64,000 bases of DNA from Eutreptiella sp. 'Long Island Sound 2002' (taxonomy: Eukaryota; Euglenozoa; Euglenophyceae; Eutreptiales; Eutreptiaceae): NCBI GenBank assembly GCA_964036045.1, contig OZ038380.1, positions 125,222,899 to 125,286,898 of the forward strand, given 5' to 3'. Numbering within the stretch: the stretch's first letter is position 1; every line of letters starts with the position of its first letter. Below are positions 23,381 through 34,272 of the stretch, piece by piece. A model generated the notes under the pieces. The model searched no databases. It was given only the letters and a program-made list of their open reading frames with translations, and was not told the origin of the DNA. The position numbers and the translations under genes are program-made.

Positions 23381-25850
23381 GGGGGCGGGCGAGAAGTTCC
23401 TCCTTCTCGGCCGCCATCATGTCCCGCACATCCCCGGCCGCTTGGGCCGTCCCCTGGACCGACACATCACCCAACGCCGGGTTAGCAGGGTAAGCCCAAC
23501 GGGAAAAGAAATCACCCACGGGGTTCACTGGCCCCGGAGTGTAAACCACATGGAGGTCGAATTTAGAGAACAATTCATGCCAACGTGCTTGGCGTGGAGA
23601 GGGACCCCCCACGGTTTTGGGGTCCTCCGTAGCCCAATTTTCAAGGCTACGGTGGTCCGTACGGACCTTCACGCGCTTGTTCCCCACCACACCATGCCAT
23701 TCTAGAAGCGCCGCCACTATGGCGTAGCATTCTTTCTCCCGAGGGCTTCAATTCAATTGGCTGCCTGACAATTTGCGGGGGGAAAAGGCAAGGGGGCGTA
23801 GGGCACCATCGGGACCTTCCTGTTGTAGGGCCGCCCCCACCGCCCAATTACTAGCGTCCGGGGTGAGGACAAAGTCCTTATCCCAATCGGCTAGTTGGAG
23901 GGGAACAATATCCGTAATAGCACGCTTGAGCTTCAAAAAGGCCTCGTTAGCCGAAGCATTCCATGTTAGGCCTATTATTTTGCCATTCTTATGCTTAGGC
24001 AAATCCTTCAACATATTAATCAAAGGGGTAGCTATGGAGGCGTAGTTTTGGACATAGCCTGAATAAGGGTTGGCGAGCCCCAAGAACCCCCGGAGCTCCT
24101 GAACATTATCCGGTTTGTCCCAACGCTCAAGCGCCAACATTTTCCCTGGCGCCGGCCGACGTGTGCCATTTTCCAACACATGGCCACTAAACTCAACAGA
24201 ACGAACAAAGAAATCGGTTTTGCTAACCGAAGCAACCAACTCCTCTTTTCGTAGCCTATCCAACACGGCACGCACGTCGCGGTCGTGGTTAGCCAATAGC
24301 TCCTCCTCCGTCGCACCGGAGGAACCAATAATAATATCATCAATATATACGTCCGCACAATCCAAACCCTGCAAAACATGGTCCATGACCCGTTAAAAAA
24401 TAGCGGGCCCATTGTTGATACCCATAGGCATAACACGCCATTGGTATCGCTTACCCGCCAAAATCATGGCGGTCTTAGCCCGGGATTCAGGGTGATTGGG
24501 AATTTGATGAAACCCTGTACTCAAGTCCACAATAGTGAAAATCTTGTGTTTGGATTGATTTTCCAACATGTTTTCTATGAGGGGGAGGGGGTGTGCGTCG
24601 GGCAAGGTAGCCTCATTAAGTTGGCGGTAGTCCACACCGAGGCGCCATTTTCCCTTCTCTTTCTTGGGCACAACGCAACCGTTGGACGCCCATTCGGAGG
24701 CAGGGCACGGCTCAATCCAGCCACGAGCCAAAAAGTCCTCCACTATTTCTTGCTCCGCCGCGGCACGCTCCCCCACCAACCGTATAGGTTTTACGGACTT
24801 GGGTTTGGCGTTCGAGTATAGGTCAAGTTTAGCAAACCCCAACCGCTCCGTACCACGGACCTTAGGGTGTTCCTGGCCCGGATGGAGACGAACCTCCCCA
24901 CTAAAAACATCCCGTTCATAGTCCGCGAGGATGCGCCTCCTCATGAGCTCCACCTCCGGAGACACAATAGGCTCTTTGGTGGTGACAGCGCCACCCACAC
25001 GAGAAGCCGCCAACAATCGTGTGGCGCCTTTACGTTTTCGGTAACGCTTAACGGTAGTGGCCCTCCCACCCAATAACTCTCGTTCAATTTTTGCAATGCG
25101 TGAACGCACGCATTCTTGTGCCTCCAAATCTTCGGGGGTAGGATCAAGAGTAACGGGTGCGAGGAGTTTTTTATGGGTCGCCTGATACGTGAGGGTGCGC
25201 ACCGAAGCCAAATGGTTTGGCACCCTTTCATCCTCCGACTCTTCCTCCGAGGTCATGCCCGGCTCGCCATCCGTATTGGGGTTAGAGACGGCCGGTGCCA
25301 AAACGGAGGCCACATGACATTTAGTGGCCGCCAAATTTTCCTCCGCAATACCACCGTCCACGTATAGCGCCACCGTGGACCAACCCCGTTGAGGAAGGGG
25401 CGTGAGGTGGTCATTCTGATAGAGACAGGCTTTAGTCTCTGGCCCAGGAAGGTGGTACCCTTGCAAAGTAATTTCCATAAGGGGTTTCCACCAGTCCCAA
25501 TGTGTCCACTTCGGCCCTACGACGATGGCTCGTTGTTTTCTCTTGCCGAATTTTCCGAACACAATCGGAAAACCGATGATAGGGAGGGCACATCCAATAC
25601 AATTTGGAGGGGTTCGCGGGAGTGGAAAAGAAATCTTCAAGCGGCGAAACCCAACGGGTAGCTTGGGCCATACCCGGGACCCTATTGAAGGCGTCCACGT
25701 CGGCGTCTTTGCCAAATTGTTTTTTGACACGTGCGGCCCAATATGGCGTGAGGCCATAGTCAGACTAGGTCCACATGGACCCATCACGCCGCGTAGGTAG
25801 AACATCACGGGCAAGGGCTTCGGGGGCAAATTCAACGAGCTCCAAAGCAC
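23178..25850 (-). pseudogene. Element B reverse transcriptase and RNase H
   Basis: RT motifs in order: WRLGVDYRQLNEATLPDAHP, VDLSTGFHQIP, RVMPMGINNGPAIF, then YIDD (codons at 24336-24347). RNase H motifs: PDASNWAVGAAL, PREKECYAIVAAL, RTDHRSLENW, and NPVGDFFSRWAYP where NTVADALSRWAYP is usual. Two in-frame stops interrupt it: TAA at about 24390 (PAIF stop RVMDH, normally Q) and TGA at 23748-23750 (QLN stop SPREKE, normally W). Both fit single transitions. A frameshift near 25530 precedes it. Confidence 0.9.
25380..25764 (-). pseudogene. Element B Dam/DIRS-like extra domain
   Basis: Read from two frames: VDAFNRVPGM...LYWMCPPYHRF in the protease frame, after a TAG at 25765-25767, then RAIVVGPKWTHWDWWKPLM in the RT frame. 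The shift is near 25530. The order DAF-x-(30-45)-CPPY-x-(25)-VVxPxW-x3-WW matches the domain in elements C and D. It sits between protease and RT. The [NC]PP[YF] motif recalls amino-methyltransferases, and the overall pattern recalls the C-terminal part of DIRS polyproteins. Its function here is unknown. Confidence 0.6.
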
Positions 25851-26625
25851 AAGCCCGGTCCTGTACGGGGGCCACGGAGGAAGCGGTCAAGGCATAGGAT
25901 ATGTGTTTCTCGGCCTCAACACGGTTAGGCAGTTCGCCACCAGGGGGCGTAACCACAATGGACGGGGCAGGGTGCGTAGGAGTGGCCGCCCCAATGACTG
26001 GAACGGTTAGGCCCCACACGGACTGACGTGACACCTTACCATAAATGGGTTTCACCAAAAATGGTTTGCCGGTTCGTGGAGCCTCACGGAAGTCCTCAAT
26101 CCAAAAACGGGGGTGCACTGGATGGTGAGAGTACAAACAATTGAAACGGGCAAAATGGCTCACACAATGTTCGTAACCCCATGGGTGCCCCAAAACCATA
26201 TCCCAAGGTAAATTCGGGACAAGGTACGGGGACACGCCATACTGGGCAACACGAGGAAGTGAAACACTACCATCCACAACCCCCGTAAATTGAATTTTGA
26301 CGTCTATTTGCTCGTCCCCCCCCGGCAAAGGCGTCTCATTATCGGCTTGGAGTGGGCGCCTGCGTTGGGGGGGTTCATATTTTTCAGAGGGTTGGTCTCC
26401 AAAAACATTGGGGTTGGCCAAAGTGACCGCTTGGCACCCAAAATCCACCAAAATACGGAGGGCCTTGCGTTCTCCATTGGGCAAAACAACCTGAACGGAA
26501 AGTTTGGTTTGAATCTCACTAGTCACTATATGCCCCTTCATGACTCTCGATGGAACGAGAGCCACGGTAGTGTCACAGGGGTGCCCGAGGTTTTCTTCTT
26601 CCGAAGGGGGCGCCTCTGGGCACTC
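25765..26625 (-). pseudogene. Element B retropepsin-like protease
   Basis: After the gag TAG (26626-26628) the frame continues ECPEAPPSEEENLG... into a protease. The catalytic motif reads ILVDFGCQAVTL, with Phe where Thr or Ser is standard (D-T/S-G). The later motif is MVLGHPWGYEH. Length and spacing suit a retropepsin. A second TAG ends the frame at 25765. The Phe substitution would remove the hydroxyl that normally braces the active-site loops, so activity is uncertain unless the family has adapted to it. Confidence 0.7.
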
Positions 26626-29600
26626 CTACCAACGTCCGCGCCCGTTGGGCACTCCCTTGCCTCCCTTATCGCCCTTGCTGCCGCCACCCTTATAACCACC
26701 ACCACCCTTATCACCACCGCCGCCCTTATCGCCACCCTTAGGCTTACCACCTTTAGACCTACCCGCAATGTTCCAATGAGTGTCATTGCACGGAGAATTA
26801 GGCTTACACGTCCAAAGGGTGGTATTGGTGGCACCCCAATCAATCCAAGACATGTCCATCTCCGTTTGTTTACGTGTTTTCCAATGTTTGAAACACGGAA
26901 CCCCAAAGGTAGGTGGCGGTTTAGCCCCGGGGTCGACGGGTTTCTTCGCCGGAGGTTTAGACTGACCCACGGCGTTGACGGAGGTGTCAGCGGGTTCGGA
27001 GGTGGGAGGGTCCGCCGTAGCCTCCGCATTAACCGCATTCACCGCGGCTTTATTGTGAGAAGGGCGATGAGTGTACGTCACCATCATCTTGTCTCCTTTA
27101 TTGAGGCGTTCGAGAGCTTCCCTCTCCGATACGCTTTTATGGGCAAGGGCGTAGATTTCCGCAGGCTTCAAACGAGGCCTACGTTGCTCCACTTTCATAG
27201 TGTAGCCGCGTGTGTGAGGTGGCTTGTTGAGTTTCAAGATCCACTTCTGGAGAGCCGGGTCTTTGCAGTCAACTATCACCCCCGGCCCCGAATAGGAAAC
27301 AATCTCAGGAACCGTAGTGCAAGCTTGAGCGCTATATTTCCTGAGTTCTTTTTCGAATGGGGCGCGGCCCGGCGAAGGGTCAAGGCCACTAAAATCCACC
27401 ACATAGCTGTCTGGGCTACTCTTAGCCTCTTGCTTGACAACCTTCTCCTTGATCCACGGGAGCTTGCTTAGGAGCTGTTCCCGGATCACGTGGGCACGAG
27501 TCTCATTGTTCAGAGGCAACAAACGTTGCCAACGAGCATAGAAATCTTCAAGGTCGATGAGGGTCACTTGCCCTTTAACCGACCTGGGGGTGAGGGCTCA
27601 CCACCTTTCATCAGCCCTTGGGGGGTCATACTCGTGGAAACGTTGTTCCAAAAAGTCCCACAACTCTTTGAGGGTGGGGGCCGTGCGTGTGTGGTGGGTG
27701 GCCTCGGCAACCCGGGCGTTGATGATCGCCTTTAGCCATGGGGGCACGGTACTCAAAATCATTTTTGCCTCGTTGGCCTTTCGGTACATGGGATCACACC
27801 CCCCCAACCATTGTTGAAGCTTCTCCACCCACTCGTCGTAGCACTCTAGCTGCCCATTAAATTGCGGTTTAGGCATATCACTATCCTCCACCGCTTTGGT
27901 GTAACTATTTTGCACCATAGGCATTTGGTACGGGTGGTAAGCAGGGGGAGCCATGGTTGGGGGTGCACCTCCATTTGCACTTGGTGCAACCTTCACTGGA
28001 GAGACTGTACACGTATCCGTAGGATGAGAGGGCGTGTACGAAGGTTTCCCAGGGGAAGTGAAAACATTTTTCGTGAGGGGATTAATGTTCCCCAACGAAG
28101 AGGTGTTCTCCTCTTCATTGGCCCACGGGGCCGTAGGCTCTGTGGGGTGTTCTTCGCCCTTAGGCGTCGCCCTCCACTCGGGAACAGCACGTTCCTTCTG
28201 CTTTTCGGCGATTCCCCTCCACGATGTAGGTTCTTGGGGGTGGGGGTGTTCGTGGTGTTCTTCCCCCCCCCTCAGCCACCCCGAATCCGGACAAGCGTTC
28301 GGATGGTAGATGCAATCGTGGGATGGGTGGACGGAGAAAGGAAGGACACACCCACCACCGGATGAACCGGATGGCGCGCCCATGGGCGCCGTAGGCGCCG
28401 CCGGTGTAGGATCAGGAACGGGCGGAGGCGCCGATGGCGGGGGTAGGACCACTGTAACGGGTTCCGCAGGCGTGGGGTACCAGTGGTCCCACGCATCGAT
28501 CCTAGTTGCAACGGCGGCGTAACGTGTAGCGAGTGACTCCACCGCGCTAAAGCACTTAGCCGTGTTGCCGTTGGACATCTTAAGATGATCTGCCACGCTA
28601 GCCTCCACCACCTTAGAATCCCGGCGGTAGCCCTGAACCGCCGCGTCAAATTTAGCCAATGTAGACAAGATTTGGGCCATCCGGTCCCCGTAGGACTGAC
28701 TGATGCCCACGGTAGAGGCTACTGCCTGAGAAAGTTCCTGATGGGATCGCTGCAACTCCAGATTCTGAGTTCGCAGGTCCTTCACCTGTGCCACCAGAGA
28801 TTGGATGCACGTTTCGTAGTGCACCACACACCGGGGACAGCCACAGGTGTGCTGTAGGTCTTCCTCCCCCCGTGTAGGAGTGGGGCCCCCAGAATGCCGA
28901 AAGGATGGACCCCCCCCTCCACGAGGAGGAGATGACCCACCACCGCCCCCCCCAGCAGCCCCCCCTGCCACGGAGGGACCAGAGGGCCCCCCCGCAGGGC
29001 GAGACGGGGGTGCGGGGCGCGCAGCCACAGGTGCTGGCGCCCCCCCACTAGAGGGATGCCCCCCCCCCGAACCCCCACCACTAGATGGCCGAACCAGGTG
29101 CGGGATTCCTTGCACGTGCTCGATGTAAGCCACCTGGCGGTGGCGGGGTGACGGCGGAGGGGGAACATGACCAACAGTATTCGGTCGCGGCGGTGGGGGT
29201 GGGGAATCGTCCACCACAATATACTGTGGTGACTCATGAACCACCATAGGTGATCGAGTTCTCGGATGGGAAGCAAAAACAGGCTCCGATCCCGTTGCAA
29301 CCTCTGGATCTCCCCCCAAATGGGGCAGTTGGGGGTCCTCCGTAGGAGATGTATTTGTGGGGGGAGAGACCAAATTTTTTGGGAGGGTTGCTGAACCTCC
29401 CTCCACCTGATTCCCTCCCCCCCAGCACACATTGTTGAGCTTCGGCATTGCCGGAGAATCATCCACTAGGGATGGACGATCTTTCGTGCCACTCATAGGC
29501 ACTGGAGATGTAGTACCGGCCCGGTCCTCCGTAGGCTCCGGAGATTCCACGACAAGACACTGGCGGTTGTTGACGCCGCTCATAGGCACCGGGGACTCTT

Positions 29601-30704
29601 CCACAGCAATGAACTGAGGGGCCGGAGAGTCCTTCACCGTGATGTAGTGGAGGGCCGGGGATTCTTCCACAAGCATGGGGAGATCCCTGGTCCCTGACAT
29701 AGGTTCAGGAGGTGCAGGCGACGAGGCAACGGAAATAGGGGAATGATGGAGTTCATGACGTTCCAACACTCCAATCTCCTCCTCCTCATCGTCGTTCCAC
29801 TGCTCCACCGCCAGGGGGAACCACTGGTCACACTCATCCTCCTCGATTTGCGTGGGGGATTCCTCGATGATCGTAGGATTTAGCCTGGATCCGCTCGGGG
29901 GATTGGGATACCCTCCCAAGGCTGGAGATTCCTCCACCAGGGAGGGGAACCGCCGCGATCCACTCATTGGAGTGGGCGACGATTCCACCACAGTGGGGTT
30001 CTGCCTAGTCCCCGACAGGGCTTGCTGGATCAGGGCCACGGCCTCTCGAGCCGGACCCAGATGGCCATGGGGACAAGGCGTGAGCGCGAGGACTCGACGG
30101 TTTTCAGCGTCGAGTTGGTCAACAATGGGGCTGATGGGCCCTGCCGCAAACAGGTTTTTTCTCACCTGAGGCTCTGGCAACCCCCTTAGCGACAGAGGAG
30201 TGCCAGAGTCGACCACGATAGGCCCCATTGGCGAAGCCATCGTAGGCCAGTCGGCAGCGCGTGAAGTCGCAGCGTTCGTACGCTCGATCACCCCAGTAGA
30301 TTGGTCGATTACTGCCCCATTCTCGGCGCTAGTAACGGTTCCCGAGCCCATAATAGGCGATTGTGGTCCTCTTATCGCTCCCTGAGGGTGGCCGTCTATT
30401 TCCCCCCCAACCTCCCCAGGTACACCAGCTGGATTTCGAGGATGGGGGGCCCCGATGGGAACATTCGGGGATTTCGGAAACTTAGGATTCGTAGCCACTT
30501 GGGGCTTGGCCCGTTTTTGCGGCCCCTGCCCAGTCGATGGGGTCAGGGCCGAGGAGGTCCTGAGAGTGGGGACCTGGACACCCTCAGCTATCCCCCCCGG
30601 GGAAGAGATTTTAACTTGAATTTTGGTCCACGATGTCTTGGACCGATCGCTTTCCGCGATGCCAAACGCCCAACAGAGACGAAACATTTTCGCCTCTGCT
30701 ACCA
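26626..30704 (-). pseudogene. Element B gag
   Basis: Likely starts at the ATG formed by the last CA of the LTR and the first TGG of the priming site (MVAEAK...), although the frame is open to 30879 within the LTR. The N-terminal half is Pro/Ser-rich with about ten copies of a hydrophobic-acidic-Ser-Pro motif (VEESP, VDDSP, IIEESP; about 29195-30000). A coiled-coil-like part follows (CIQSLVAQVKDLRTQNLELQ), then a capsid-like region (WVEKLQQWLGG, DFYARWQRLLPL). It ends in a Cys/His cluster (CKPNSPCNDTH) and Gly-Lys repeats. A TGA at 27598-27600 interrupts it, and it ends at TAG 26626-26628. Confidence 0.75.
30691..30704 (-). other. Element B primer binding site
   Basis: TGGTAGCAGAGGCG on the minus strand directly follows the 5' LTR. 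The first 12 bases pair with CCUCUGCUACCA, the common 3' end of eukaryotic initiator tRNA-Met. Confidence 0.85.
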
Positions 30705-31048
30705 TGAAACCAGACCGGGTGGTCAGGAGGAGACGTCGCAGTGGCATGGGCAGCAACATTGCTTGGCACCGAAGACATAACGATAGTGTTGACTGAATAG
30801 TATCCTGCAAACAGATATGGTACACATAGCCAATGAAATACCTGATATGCACATATGAGAAATGCACCCTATCATCCACTAACTGATATAACTACTAAAC
30901 ATCCATGATTGCCTTATCTATCCCACATCATATGTTCCTAACAAGGAAATGGAATATGATATACCCTATCCCACATATATCCCATATATAGGGCCAAATA
31001 ATGCTCCCTTAGGGGTAAAATGCCAGGGTAGGGTTGTGACCTGCTTCA
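30705..31048 (-). repeat. Element B 5' LTR
   Basis: 344 bp, near-identical to 17971-18314. Contains TATATATGGGATATATG-type AT-rich sequence that could hold a promoter. Confidence 0.95.
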
Positions 31049-31136
31049 CCTCTTCTCGCAGGGGCATTGTTGCTGTAAAGAATAATTGCGTAACTGTATC
31101 TGCGTACAAATCGCTGTTTGAAAAGCTTTCTTGATT
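31049..31136 (-). pseudogene. T-encoded G-family fragment, 5' end
   Basis: The start of the T reading frame on the far side of element B. The ATG at 31065-31067 begins MPLREEV and continues, after removal of B and one CCTC, into DLEKTVAAAN at 17967. The frame is open back to a TGA near 31137, so the true start could also lie upstream of this ATG. Confidence 0.55.
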
Positions 31137-31451
31137 TCAAACATCAACCTGTCACTCAGTTTTCGCGCGACCAATTATTCTGTGATTCGCTTGTCGCATG
31201 CACCATTTTCGGTTACCTGTAACTGTCTGGTGATCCCACATTTGACTAGTTAATCCTGATTGCGGTACCCAGTTGCGGCGCGCTTCTATCGCTGTTGGGC
31301 AGTGAAGTCAGCGGTGACCACAGCATGAAAACCGGAGATGCCGGCGGGACCTGTATGGGCCCCCATGCAGCAGCGCCGCATCAAGGGAACGTACATACTG
31401 TGTAGTTGGTGGATCTGTCCAATTTTGGTTTTTATGAACGCTTGTGACCTC

Positions 31452-31475
31452 CATTGCGCGAGGCCTCGCGCAATG
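31452..31475. repeat. Perfect 24-bp palindrome, copy 6 (in T)
   Basis: Core GCGCGAGGCCTCGCGC with outer CATT and AATG, all paired, followed by ATCACCGAAAC (tail motif). Confidence 0.9.
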
Positions 31476-31513
31476 ATCACCGAAACTTTAATGTTTTTCA
31501 TGCGCCGTTCCGT

Positions 31514-31529
31514 GCGCGAGGCCTCGCGC
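31514..31529. repeat. 16-bp palindrome core, copy 7 (in T)
   Basis: GCGCGAGGCCTCGCGC exact. The outer bases do not pair here. Confidence 0.85.
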
Positions 31530-31737
31530 TTGAAACTGCAGTTTGTTTTGGAACATTTATACTTTTCAAGATTCTTGGGTACACCATTGTTGCAGTTTAT
31601 TCGTTAATAGATGCATCTCTATCAAGCAATCCTGATAATGGTACTAAGTTACGTGTATAAATACGACAGGATTCCATCTTTCGACAGGCTGCCTAATGCG
31701 TCGTGCTGTAGCACATTAATCTGACACAAATGAACGT

Positions 31738-31761
31738 CTTTGCGCGAGGCCTCGCGCAAAG
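31738..31761. repeat. Perfect 24-bp palindrome, copy 8 (in T)
   Basis: Core GCGCGAGGCCTCGCGC with outer CTTT and AAAG, all paired, followed by AATGGTCACCAAAC (tail motif). It lies about 195 bp from the right end of T. Confidence 0.9.
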
Positions 31762-31926
31762 AATGGTCACCAAACAATACTTTTCCCTGTCTCGCCCATG
31801 GGACATATCATTCTTATAGAAATATTTAATCCGCCATACTTGTTTGCGACGCTTTTATAATATCCAGCAAAACAACTATTTTTCGCTGCCTTTGGAAACC
31901 TGTCATTTTCCTACCTTTTCCTTCGT

Positions 31927-31955
31927 TTTTGACCATGCAACTTGAGCCGCCTAAG
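31927..31955 (-). repeat. Terminal inverted repeat of T, right
   Basis: Exact reverse complement of 17084-17112, followed by the TGTGT duplication at 31956-31960. Confidence 0.9.
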
Positions 31956-33500
31956 TGTGTACCAGGTTCTTGGGAACGTTTTGTACACCCACGCGTCTGC
32001 GACCTGGACCAACTTGTAGTAACAAGTAATGGATTTTCGCCTCCTCAAAAGTAGCAGAACCGGTGTGTTTTGCCTTGTTGCGCACCAGCTTGCTCAACAT
32101 CCCTTCACGAAACTCCTCTGAGTGTGCCTGACCGGGCACATCCTGGTACCACTTGCTGCGGTACAGCAATGTGCACATGATGGTGCATTCATACTTCAGA
32201 ACAGTGTCACACGGTCCGCGTCGCAACCTCCGCAACAGACACAAACTCAACTGCAAGGCCTCCTGGGCCCGCGACCCTGTACCCTTACTTTCTGCTGCCC
32301 AGTTGCACTCTCGTACTAGGTGACCCAGGTACAACAACAGTGGGCACCATTCTGACAATAAACACAACACTGCGTTTGCCACTGCTGCCCTGTTGGCATG
32401 CGCCGTATCAGAACCACTGATTGCAGTTGCAGCCTGTGCGTTGCGACGATACGGGCGTAGTATCCTGGTTGTCGCAAGCATCAGCGCAGCCATAGCTTTT
32501 TCCATAAATATCAGTTTTGGGTATGATAGTATGATTGAACCAGGGCGTAGCATGCCTTTCTGGATAGGTTAGAATAGGCAGAAAATTCTGAAATCTCTGT
32601 GTAACAACAAACTTGTAGGCGTGCCAAACACCGTAAACTACCAGTACGTACCGCAGGTACGCACGCGTGTTCAATCGTTGGATCTTGGCTCCATACAACA
32701 GTTTTAGTATCCCGTAGTGTATGTTTTCGTCAACCAACAGCGGCAAGTTCCTGTTTGTCTGTTGTGCTGAGTCCTTCGCAAACTGCAACAAGTATAAAGG
32801 ACCAACACCCCAGGTTACCTTTTCTTTCGACAGGGCAAACGGGCGCGACACCGGTGCCTGCACAGCTGTTGTATCCCTCCTCACATCGAACGCACATTTC
32901 CAGTATCTGGTACACAACCATCCCCATATCCCATGTCACGCAGAGTCTGGGGTATTCTCCTTTCGCGCTGTTGTAGAGCCGGTGCCACTGTTGTTATGTG
33001 TGCCCCAAGGTTCTCAACGGCTGGGTGTCCTGGCCAGTAGGCTGGTCTCTGCTTTAGCGAAAGTACTGCGATTGCGGTACAGTCTTGCAACCGGTCACTT
33101 TCGTCTGGGTGTGTTGTGTATTGTGCCCGGGACCATTTCTCGATCCACAGCACGCAACGTGATGCAAGCACCAATGTCAACGTTGCTCTAAGTTCTGCTT
33201 CTGCTTGTTCGCCCGCTGTATCTGCGGCGGCGTCTGCTTGCCCAAGTCGTACTTTGGTTCGTCTTTCTGTTTCTGTTAGGTACCTTGTCGTGCTTCCCGC
33301 TTTTTTTCTGTTTCCTACTGCCCGTTGACGCATCAACAGGTACAGGTTCCAGACCTCTTGTCACAAAATGCGCACCCAGCGCTTGTCCTCCTGCCTTTTA
33401 GCTGCGGGTAAACTGTGTCGCGCTCTTTTGTGGAACCTGAGTCGCTGTGCAAATGTTAACACTAGTTGTGCCGCCAGGTCGTTTCATTTCAGTCTGTTCG
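31956..33500 (-). pseudogene. G gene: candidate transposase of an undescribed family
   Basis: Minus-strand gene, about 500 codons here plus about 80 beyond T. Landmarks in order: KRWVRIL, stop TGA (33361-33363), QEVWNLYLLMRQRAV; VLWIEKW; WPGHPAVENL; frameshift near 32920; RPFALSKEKVTWG; LPLLVDENIHYGILKLLYG; YGVWHAYKFVVTQRF; frameshift near 32550; YPKLIFMEKAMAALMLA; CPLLLYLGHLVRECNW; SEEFREGMLSKLVRN. It belongs to an uncharacterised multi-copy family I recall from charophyte genomes. I know no assigned function. Conserved acidic residues (VDEN, SEEF), presence in a TIR transposon and multi-copy nature make a transposase role plausible but unproven. It is interrupted by T near its 3' end. Confidence 0.6.
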
Positions 33501-34090
33501 ACAAGTCATTAGCCGTTTGTTAGGCTGGTTCTGCAGGGCATGCCTCTCTGAATGCAGCAGCTCCGTTGCTTACCTCTGCAATCATTCGATGCGTTACTGA
33601 TTTTCTGGCGCCAACCAGCATTCTGCCTATTTCTGCGTTAAGTTGAATTTGCGCACATATTTGAATTAGCGTTTCGCACAGCGTAATTTAAAAACAGCGT
33701 GTTTGAAAACATCTGGCCTTTTTCTGTCGTCATTACTATTGCGCACGCTGCCGTCGCAATTTGTATTTGGTGTCTGTGTACGCTCCGCTGCCAGTAACCG
33801 AAAGCCGTTTTCCCAAACCACAATCTCCTGTTCCGTTTTCTTCCTTAATCCCAGTTGCAAAAGAAAACCCTATCCTTCCAGCAGCGAAGGCTACGGCCGC
33901 CATGAAAACTGGACACGCCTGCCATTGAGTGGCTGTTGGGAAAAAAGACAATCATTCCCCTGCGCCCCATGACAAATAAGACGAAGGTTACCGACGTATG
34001 ATCGACAATCACAAGGGGTAGCCTTGAAAGGGAATGTAAATGCCGGTATAGCCTGACCTGCTCGCTTTTTCATTTCCTTGTGTGGTTTGA

Positions 34091-34110
34091 GTGTGCGAGG
34101 CCTCGCGCAC
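34091..34110. repeat. Near-perfect palindrome, copy 9
   Basis: GTGTGCGAGGCCTCGCGCAC, one mismatched pair, followed by TGATTGTTTCC. Confidence 0.8.
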
Positions 34111-34272
34111 TGATTGTTTCCGTTCCACAGTATTGTGTAACATTTCATACGTGAGCAAGTCTGTGTCCACACACGGATACACCACAAAAATCAAATATTC
34201 CCGTCAGCATGGTACTGCACCTACAGTCTTACAGGTCATATCCAGCCCGTAAAACATTACATCACGTGATCA

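Larger units (their letters stand above)
17971..31048 (-). mobile_element. Ty3 LTR retrotransposon, element B (13.1 kb)
   Basis: Complete structure on the minus strand: 344-bp LTRs at both ends beginning TGAAGC and ending TTTCA, a priming site matching initiator tRNA-Met, a polypurine tract, gag, protease, an extra Dam/DIRS-like domain, RT, RNase H, integrase with HHCC zinc site, and a chromodomain. By eye the LTRs differ at about 8 of 344 positions. Coding parts carry several in-frame stops and at least two frameshifts, so it is probably inactive. A 3.3-kb non-coding region separates the integrase stop from the polypurine tract. It is inserted inside T. Confidence 0.95.
17084..31955. mobile_element. 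DNA transposon 'T' with 29-bp inverted repeats
   Basis: The 29 bp at 17084-17112 are the exact reverse complement of 31927-31955 (outer end CTTAGGCGGCTCAAGTTGC). The flanks carry identical 5-bp duplications, TGTGT. Inward similarity resumes about 55-90 bp from each end around GCGAAAAATAGT. Without element B, T is about 1.8 kb. It contains an N-terminal fragment of the G protein family and four palindromes (17431, 31452, 31514 and 31738), two of them near an end. It has no complete transposase gene, so it is probably an internally deleted, non-autonomous member. The superfamily is unassigned: 5-bp duplications occur in several families, such as Transib. Confidence 0.85.
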
